Shown: positions 40,695-45,835 of the stretch, one piece after another
Position numbering within the stretch: position 1 is the first letter of the stretch
Layout of the letters: each line of letters begins with the position of its first letter
From: Deltaproteobacteria bacterium HGW-Deltaproteobacteria-3
GTDB taxonomy: Bacteria > Desulfobacterota > Desulfobulbia > Desulfobulbales > Desulfurivibrionaceae
Direction of reading: 5' to 3'
Length of the DNA: 45,835 nt
NCBI GenBank assembly: GCA_002841785.1
Contig: PHAW01000001.1
Coordinates: forward strand, 1-45,835
Program-made: the position numbers and the translations under genes
The notes under the pieces: model-generated
What the model saw: the letters and a program-made list of their open reading frames with translations, nothing else
The model's database searches: none
Told to the model about the DNA's origin: nothing

Positions 40695-41725
40695 GAGGGG
40701 ATGCAGGGCCAGACGATATTTTCCCACCAGTTTTCTTTTCCCTTCCAGTACTCCAGGGTCTGGATCGCCCCGTTGATCACCGAGTGCATCGGGTCCGGAG
40801 CGATCAGCACCTCAAGGCCGGTGTGCGCCCCGATCAGGCTGTCCATCCCCAGGATGCAACTGCCGCCCCCGGTGAGGCAGATGCCGGACTCCACGACTTC
40901 GCAGGAGATGTTTTCCGGAAGCTTCTTGAGCCCTGTTTCGATCATCTTGAGGATTTTTGCCAGCACCGGCGCCATGGCGTCGAGGATCTCCCGGTTATGC
41001 ACCGCGATGCTCACCTCCCGGCGGCGGATGATGTCCATCCCCAGTACCGGGATATCGCGGCCGGTCAATTCATTGCCTTGCTGCAAGGCGGCAATCTCGT
41101 GGGTCAACCGTTCCGTCTCCGCGTGGGCGGGGCAGACCTTGTGCCGGGAGATGATCGCGGAACGCACTGCTTTCTGCAGGTCGCTGCAGGCCGTGCGTAT
41201 CGCGGTGGCGAAAACCAGCCGTCCGTCGCGGATCACGGCCATGTCGGTGACGCCTTCGCCGATGTCGATGAGCATCTGGGCGGAGGGGAGAGTCACGTCG
41301 ATGCCCGCGCCGATGGCGGCGGCCCAGACCTCCGGAATAATGGCCACCTGGGCGGCGCCTGCTTCCAGGATCGCCTTCGAGAGCAGTTTCCGTTCAAGCT
41401 CCGTGGTGTCGGTGGGGGCGCAGGTCAGGGAGACCGGGTGCCGCAGGCCGGTGCGCGTGCGTTTCAGCAGGGGTTTCAGCAGGGAAACGGCATTGTGGAT
41501 ATCGACAATCACCCCGCCGCGCAATGGGGAGGAGGTGAACTGGGTGTTGAGGTAGGAGAAGTAGTCGTCCGGAGCTTGAACTTCCTGGTCCTGACGGATG
41601 TGCTGGACCAGGGAGGGTTCTTCGCGGAAGTCTTCTCCCTGGCCGGCGTATACTCTGGTGTTGGCTGTGCCGAGATCAATGGCGATGCTGGGTTGGGTAA
41701 GTATTTGCCGAAAGCATGAGAGCAT
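40691..41725 (-). CDS. MreB-like actin-family ATPase
   Basis: A 344-residue protein with the actin/MreB nucleotide fold: phosphate-1 DLGTANTRVYAG (17-28), PEVWAAAIGAG (131-141), phosphate-2 DIGEGVTDMAV (154-164) and the adenosine motif GICLTGGGSCILGM (281-294). The length equals MreB. However, phosphate-2 normally reads DIGGGTT, the QAPDDY region is unusual, and no mreC/mreD follow, so it is a divergent paralogue. Its stop overlaps the start of the hybrid kinase, so the two are translated together. Start ATG 41725 is preceded by a weak AGGACC. Confidence 0.85.
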   Translation of the reverse strand: MLSCFRQILTQPSIAIDLGTANTRVYAGQGEDFREEPSLVQHIRQDQEVQAPDDYFSYLNTQFTSSPLRGGVIVDIHNAVSLLKPLLKRTRTGLRHPVSLTCAPTDTTELERKLLSKAILEAGAAQVAIIPEVWAAAIGAGIDVTLPSAQMLIDIGEGVTDMAVIRDGRLVFATAIRTACSDLQKAVRSAIISRHKVCPAHAETERLTHEIAALQQGNELTGRDIPVLGMDIIRRREVSIAVHNREILDAMAPVLAKILKMIETGLKKLPENISCEVVESGICLTGGGSCILGMDSLIGAHTGLEVLIAPDPMHSVINGAIQTLEYWKGKENWWENIVWPCIPS

Positions 41726-41819
41726 GGCGTCAGGTCCTGGAATGGTTGGGGTACGCAAACTGTGCCGTCAGCATACAGACTCTTTTTTAAAAAGGCAAGT
41801 TGTTGTTTTTGCATTGGAA

Positions 41820-42137
41820 TCAATCTGTGGATGGGGGGTGGTCCTCAAGCTCCTCTTCCAGGCCCGGCAGCTCGATGGTTATATCCCGCAGGGCATGGCT
41901 TTGGCAGGAAAGCCGCCAGCCCGCAGCGATCAGCGCGTCCCCGAGGCGGGCTTTCTCGGCGGGATGCACCGGGCTGAGGTGGGATGCGCCCGCAAGCACC
42001 CGGAACCGGCAGCGGCCGCAGGCAGCCTTGCCGCCGCAGAGGGTCTGGATGGGGATGTTCTGCATCAGGTAGTTGTTGAGCAGGCTGAAGGCGGGGTTGA
42101 CCGTTATGGTGAGCGAGCGGGTGGGCTGGTTCGGCAT
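41820..42137 (-). CDS. [2Fe-2S] ferredoxin
   Basis: A 105-residue plant/adrenodoxin-type ferredoxin. The ligands are C34, C40 and C43 in TLCGGKAACGRCRF (CX5CX2C) and C78 in RLSCQS. The N-terminal beta-strand ITVNPAFSLL and the segment AEKARLGDALIAAGWRL fit. The C-terminus is acidic. ATG 42137 follows GGAGACC. It lies 23 bp below the CarS-phosphoesterase fusion and could supply electrons to the radical SAM protein of the same operon. Confidence 0.88.
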   Translation of the reverse strand: MPNQPTRSLTITVNPAFSLLNNYLMQNIPIQTLCGGKAACGRCRFRVLAGASHLSPVHPAEKARLGDALIAAGWRLSCQSHALRDITIELPGLEEELEDHPPSTD

Positions 42138-42160
42138 GGCTGGTCTCCGCAAAAAAAGTC

Positions 42161-43579
42161 TTAGAAGGTGTCTGTTGCCGGTTGCATTGCAGCGGTGCGC
42201 AGGGTGAGGACGGCGATCTCGCCGGGGCAGTTGAAACGCAGCGGCGCGCCGGAGGCGCCGACTCCCCGGCTGGTGAAACCCTGCATTCCCTGGTATTGCC
42301 AGCGTCCGCTGGCGGTGAAGCGTGGAGCGCTGCTGTTGGTGTAGATGGGCGTGCCCGAGCACAGGCAGATTTGGCCGCCGTGGGTATGGCCGCAGAGATA
42401 GAGGGCTGCCTGATGCCGGACCGCTTCCTGATAGGCTTCGGGCGAGTGAGCGAGCAGGATGCTGATGGCGTTGGGCGGCACCGCGCTGAACGCCTTGGCC
42501 GGATCATGGGTCTTGTAGTAATTGGGGTCGTCGATGCCGACCAGCCAGAGGTTTTCGCCGTTTTTTTCGATCAGGGTCGCGTCGTTGACCAGCATCAGCA
42601 TCCCCGCTTCTTCGAAATCAGGAACCATCTCGATGCAGTCGTGGTTGCCCAGCACCCCGAAGGTCCCGTGCTTCGTTGTGATATGGGGCAGCAGGCGGCG
42701 CAGCTCCCTGAGGCTCGGGGCGATGGGGCCGTAGGTTTCCATCCGGATGTCGCCGCCGATGAGGCAGAGGTCGAAGCTCCGCTCTCCGATTGTGGCGAGG
42801 GCTTGATCGACCAATCCCGGCAGGCCGTCGAGATGCAGGTCGGTGAGCAGCAGGATGGTAAAGCCGTCAAAGGGTTGTGGCAGGCGGGGGCAGGGGATTT
42901 CGTGTTCGGTCAGCTCCAGTTGCAGGGCGTTGGCAAGCCCCTGCCTGTAGAGCCCCAGAAGGCGGAAAACGGTGGACACGACGACCCGGTTGTAGATCAG
43001 GGAAGAAAGATTGAACAAGACATGCCAGCGCGCCAGGGGTTGGTGGCAGGAGCGCCATTCGCGTAGCCGCACCGTGGAGCGGACAAAACGCGGATAGTTT
43101 TCCGTGGGGGGCTTGAAGAGGACATACTTCCAGAACCGGGCTCCGGCATGGGCCACCGGCACGAAGATGACCAGGGCCAGGAGCGGCGACCAGAGGGGGG
43201 CCTGCATCCGGCTGGCCAGATAGAGGGCGGGCAGCAGCCCCTCGAAAATCTGGTCCAGCCCGAAGACCGATTCGCCGCTGGCCATGTGCAACCTCCGCTT
43301 GATAAAGCTGGAAAGCAGATCTCCTGCCATGAGCAGGGCTCCGGCCGCCATGGCCGTCTGCCAGGAAACCCCCAGCAGCGGGAAGGCCAGGGTGGAGCCG
43401 ATCAGGCTGGTCAGGATGCCCCGGATGGTTTTGTGGGGGCCGAAGAGCGGCCGGCCGTCGAACCAGGTGGTTCCGTGATCCAAGGGCTTGGCCAGCCGGT
43501 CGCCCAGGGCCAGGCTGGCCAGGGGCGGCAGCAGGTTGCCCCAGAAGAGAAAGCAGAGGATCTTGAGGGCGGCGGTCAT
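42161..43579 (-). CDS. Fusion of CDP-archaeol-synthase-like and metallophosphoesterase domains
   Basis: A 472-residue fusion. Residues 1-155 are a multi-helix membrane domain of the CarS/DUF46 family; DGRPLFGPHKTIRG (41-54) and GDLLSSFIKRR (86-96) are its signature. CarS activates unsaturated archaetidic acid with CTP in archaea; bacterial homologues are of unknown lipid specificity. Residues about 237-465 are a calcineurin-like phosphoesterase with D247/H249 (LTDLHL), D277 (GGD), GNHD (311-314), H378 (LAHSP) and GHTHGG (397-402), closest to the YkuE/YaeI type. A membrane-bound lipid-nucleotide hydrolase or synthase is suggested. It starts 6 bp below the radical SAM gene. Confidence 0.85.
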   Translation of the reverse strand: MTAALKILCFLFWGNLLPPLASLALGDRLAKPLDHGTTWFDGRPLFGPHKTIRGILTSLIGSTLAFPLLGVSWQTAMAAGALLMAGDLLSSFIKRRLHMASGESVFGLDQIFEGLLPALYLASRMQAPLWSPLLALVIFVPVAHAGARFWKYVLFKPPTENYPRFVRSTVRLREWRSCHQPLARWHVLFNLSSLIYNRVVVSTVFRLLGLYRQGLANALQLELTEHEIPCPRLPQPFDGFTILLLTDLHLDGLPGLVDQALATIGERSFDLCLIGGDIRMETYGPIAPSLRELRRLLPHITTKHGTFGVLGNHDCIEMVPDFEEAGMLMLVNDATLIEKNGENLWLVGIDDPNYYKTHDPAKAFSAVPPNAISILLAHSPEAYQEAVRHQAALYLCGHTHGGQICLCSGTPIYTNSSAPRFTASGRWQYQGMQGFTSRGVGASGAPLRFNCPGEIAVLTLRTAAMQPATDTF

Positions 43580-43585
43580 TGTGGT

Positions 43586-44881
43586 TCAGCGCAGGGGCGG
43601 GTTGAAGTAGCCGAAGCGCAGCCTGGGAAAGCGTTGTTTCAGTTGTTTGAGCCAGGCGCGGATGCCCATGGGCGGGCCGCCTTCTTTAAATTGCAGGGCT
43701 TCAAAATACCAGTCCGGGTCCATGTTGAGGTTGCGGAGCTGGAGGAAATCCGGCTGGTATTCAGCGATCAGTTTGCAGAGGGCGGCAAACTCTGCCGGGT
43801 CGTCGGTGAAGCCGGGCAGGATGAAATAGTTGAGCGAAACAAAGCGGCCATGCCGCTTCATGACCCGGATCGACTGCCTGACCGAATCCAGGCTGAACCC
43901 CTTGGGCCGGTAATAGCGCTGGTGGTAAACGTCTTGCGCGCTGTTCATGCTGACCCGCAGGCTGTCGAGGCCCGCATGGGCCAGACGGTCCACGGCCTGG
44001 GGCAGGGAGGCGTTGCTGTTGAGGTTGATGGTGCCCTGGCCGGTTTGCTTGCGGATCAGGAGGATGGCCTGTTCGATGGTGTCGGCCTGGAGCAGGGGTT
44101 CGCCCTCGCAGCCCTGGCCGAAGCTCGCCACCCCGCCTGTGACCGCTTTGAGATGGGGCACGGCGATCTCGGCAATCTCCTTGGCTGTGGGGACAAAGTT
44201 GATTCGATCCTGGGTGGAGGGGCAGCAGCCCGAGGGCTGGAGCGAGATGCAGCCCAGGCATTGGGCGTTACAGACCGGCGAGGTGGGCAGGGGCGCCTCG
44301 AACTGGCGGAGGAAGTAGTTGATCGCTGCCGGACAGCGGTAGGTGAGGCAACACTTGCCCAGGTGCTGGATGAGCCGGTTGTGCTCATATTGCCGGAGCC
44401 ACTGTTCGGTGCGGCGGGCAAGTTTTTCCGGCTGGAAGCGGTTCATCTCCTGGCGCTTGTCCGGATCGCTGCGAAAGGCGCTGACCCAGAACTGGCCATC
44501 GTGCCAGCCCACGGCGGTGTAAGCAAAAAGCGGTAGCGGGGCCAGGTCGGCTTTGGGTTTTTCAAATCCGGCCCAATGGATGGCGGTATGGGCTGGAGAC
44601 ATGAAGGCCGCCACCGCCTGAAGCCCTGCGTCCGGGTCCAGAGGGTTTTCCTCCACCAGCAGCGGCTCGCCGGTTTCCGGATCGATGCCCACCGGCAGGC
44701 GGCCTGGGAGCACGAAGATGTCGCTGCCCTCGGGCAGGGGGATGAGGTCTTCGATGCTAGGCTTTAAAAAATGGCTGCCGCTGCGGCCTGCCATGGAGAG
44801 CTCGGGGTAATCCGTGATTTCGCCTGCGGCGTTGGCAAAGACCAGGCTGGGGGGTTTGTTTGGATGTTTGCTTGGCATCAT
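43586..44881 (-). CDS. Radical SAM protein of unknown function
   Basis: A 431-residue radical SAM enzyme. The cluster cysteines C204, C208 and C211 lie in SPVCNAQCLGCISLQ (CX3CX2C). FGQGCEGEPLLQ is the GGE-like SAM motif, and INLNSNASLPQAV, LRVSMNSAQ and NYFILPGFTD follow. Additional cysteines C177, C178, C183 and the pair C219/C220 may bind another cluster or substrate. The 170-residue N-terminal part is not a domain I recognise. First gene of a leftward run with the CarS-phosphoesterase fusion, a ferredoxin, an MreB-like protein and a kinase; the ferredoxin is a plausible electron donor. Confidence 0.85.
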   Translation of the reverse strand: MMPSKHPNKPPSLVFANAAGEITDYPELSMAGRSGSHFLKPSIEDLIPLPEGSDIFVLPGRLPVGIDPETGEPLLVEENPLDPDAGLQAVAAFMSPAHTAIHWAGFEKPKADLAPLPLFAYTAVGWHDGQFWVSAFRSDPDKRQEMNRFQPEKLARRTEQWLRQYEHNRLIQHLGKCCLTYRCPAAINYFLRQFEAPLPTSPVCNAQCLGCISLQPSGCCPSTQDRINFVPTAKEIAEIAVPHLKAVTGGVASFGQGCEGEPLLQADTIEQAILLIRKQTGQGTINLNSNASLPQAVDRLAHAGLDSLRVSMNSAQDVYHQRYYRPKGFSLDSVRQSIRVMKRHGRFVSLNYFILPGFTDDPAEFAALCKLIAEYQPDFLQLRNLNMDPDWYFEALQFKEGGPPMGIRAWLKQLKQRFPRLRFGYFNPPLR

Positions 44882-45241
44882 GGTGTGTCGGGCTGGAATT
44901 ATTATGGTTGGCTGTTAGCCATATCCTAGAACAGTTTTAAGCGATGAACAACCAGAGTTCTTGCCTTCGCGCTCTTTTCCGATGGACAGCAGGGGTGCCG
45001 CCGGAGGATAATCAGGCAAAAACCTGTTGAGTTTCTGCGATAATTGTGTATTTTGTCCCTCTTGATTTCGGCAACAAGCCGTTGCCTGGAAAGTGAAACA
45101 ATTTGGGATGCAATGATCGGCAGCAGCGAAGTGGCGTAAGGAGCCGTAGCAGTGTTAACGGCGACGAAGAGGGACAGCAAGTACAGATTTTTCGTCGCCG
45201 TTAACACTGCTACGGCCCTAATTCCCCGAGGAGGATATCAG
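44882..45241. other. 360-bp divergent intergenic region
   Basis: It separates the radical SAM operon from speA. It contains a family A fragment (CGGCAGCAGCGAAGTGGCG near 45118) and the long perfect hairpin at 45143-45216. No coding frame is convincing. Confidence 0.6.
45143..45216. repeat. Perfect 26-bp inverted repeat upstream of speA
   Basis: Positions 45143-45168 (starting GCCGTAGCAGTGTTAACGGC) are the exact reverse complement of 45191-45216, with a 22-base loop. The end is 25 bp before the speA start codon. There is no T-run after it, so it is not an ordinary terminator. Confidence 0.9.
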
Positions 45242-45835
45242 ATGCAGCAGACAGCGGAAGCAAAGGCCTGGAGTATCGACAAGGCCCGGGAGCTGTACGG
45301 TATTGCCCGCTGGGGATTGCGTTATTTTGATATCAACGGCCGCGGGCAGGTGACTGTTGCGCCGCTCAAGGAGCAGGGCGGCTCCGTGGCCATCGTGGAC
45401 GTGATCAAGGAGGCGGTGGAGCAGGGCCTCCATTTTCCCATGCTTATCCGGTTTCACGATCTGCTGCGCAACCGGGTGGAGCGGATCAACAAGGCCTTCA
45501 ACGACGCCATCGTCGAGCTGGAATACAAGTCCGTCTACCGCGGCGTTTATCCCATCAAGGTCAACCAGTTGCGCGAGGTGGTCGAGGAGATCATCGACGC
45601 GGGCAAGCCCTTCCATCATGGGCTTGAGGTCGGCTCCAAGCCGGAGCTCTACGCGGCCCTGGCCTTCCATGAAGACCGGGAAAGCCTGATCATCTGCAAC
45701 GGCTACAAGGACGCCCTCTATATCAAGACCGCGCTTCTGGGCCGCAAGCTGGGCAAGAAGATCATCCTGGTGGTGGAAAAGGTCGAGGAAGTCACCAATA
45801 TCATCCGCTATGCCAAGGAATTGAAAGTGACGCCG
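45242..45835 (+). CDS. speA: Biosynthetic arginine decarboxylase SpeA (N-terminal part)
   Basis: Only the first 198 residues are in the window. They match SpeA, the PLP enzyme that makes agmatine from arginine for polyamine synthesis: SIDKARELYGIARWGLRYFD (11-30), LLIRF-like MLIRFHDLLRNRV (67-79), and GVYPIKVNQLREVV (101-114) with PLP lysine K106. The later NGYKDALYIKTALLGRKLGK is also typical. The start has a strong GGAGGA site. A long perfect hairpin lies immediately upstream and may affect expression. The gene continues beyond the right edge. Confidence 0.95.
   Translation, partial: MQQTAEAKAWSIDKARELYGIARWGLRYFDINGRGQVTVAPLKEQGGSVAIVDVIKEAVEQGLHFPMLIRFHDLLRNRVERINKAFNDAIVELEYKSVYRGVYPIKVNQLREVVEEIIDAGKPFHHGLEVGSKPELYAALAFHEDRESLIICNGYKDALYIKTALLGRKLGKKIILVVEKVEEVTNIIRYAKELKVTP

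Noticed and set aside
43148-44536. 462-residue rightward frame opposite the radical SAM gene
   Set aside because: It spans two leftward genes with intact catalytic motifs and is Gly/Gln/Ala-rich, as antisense frames in GC-rich DNA usually are.
44926-45207. 93-residue leftward frame before speA
   Set aside because: It includes one arm and the loop of the perfect hairpin, has no ribosome site and resembles no family.

Overview
The window looks like a chromosomal segment of a Gram-negative anaerobe, most likely a sulfate-reducing or sulfur-disproportionating member of the Desulfobulbales (Desulfobacterota). This is inferred from the GC-rich coding sequence, the LPS gene kdsB, c-type cytochromes, the number of hybrid sensor kinases, and the style of the proteins (MscL with a zinc ribbon, DUF1015, a CofD/YvcK-like protein, a radical SAM protein with a CX3CX2C motif). 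No rRNA, tRNA, CRISPR array or prophage was seen.

Layout. 1-4.1 kb: the end of a biotin-carrier protein, a yjgA/PPC-domain pair, an iron-type alcohol dehydrogenase and a DegT-family aminotransferase. 4.1-7.7 kb: two TetR regulators with readable operators, a monoheme cytochrome, a DUF1566 lipoprotein and a DsbD/CcdA-like membrane protein. 7.7-13.4 kb: housekeeping genes (rsmJ, kdsB, mdh), a CofD/YvcK-like protein and an M23 peptidase. 13.46-14.63 kb: a complete IS3-family element with terminal repeats and a 3-bp target duplication, whose transposase ORF carries an internal deletion. 14.9-19.4 kb: a PhnD-like binding protein with its hybrid kinase, a HepT/MntA toxin-antitoxin pair whose toxin is interrupted by a stop codon, and mscL. 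19.6-28.2 kb: a signalling, redox and storage cluster (PAS kinase, antiporter remnant, universal stress protein, kinase, glycogen phosphorylase, ferric-reductase-like flavoprotein, tetraheme cytochrome, LapA-like protein), bounded by two copies of a universal-stress-protein 3' end. 28.2-33.7 kb: an SDR/DUF2867 protein, a PNPOx-like protein, queE and queD, and a DUF1015 protein with a TrmN-like methyltransferase. 33.7-37.3 kb: a block of stacked repeats, a YcaO-TPR protein, dgkA, a cupin and a ferredoxin. 37.5-44.9 kb: a leftward five-gene run of radical SAM protein, CDP-archaeol-synthase-like/phosphoesterase fusion, [2Fe-2S] ferredoxin, MreB-like ATPase and a large hybrid kinase. The window ends inside speA.

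The most unusual coding block is the leftward operon at 37.5-44.9 kb. It joins a lipid-nucleotide-synthase-like fusion protein, a radical SAM enzyme, a ferredoxin, an actin-like ATPase and a sensor kinase, and the ATPase and kinase genes overlap by an ATGA. Several genes are decaying: a nonsense codon in hepT, a frameshifted and truncated antiporter, a universal-stress-protein fragment, and possible in-frame deletions in the transposase and the CcdA-like protein. Several families of inverted repeats sit between genes; one has three clear copies plus a partial fourth and seems worth naming.
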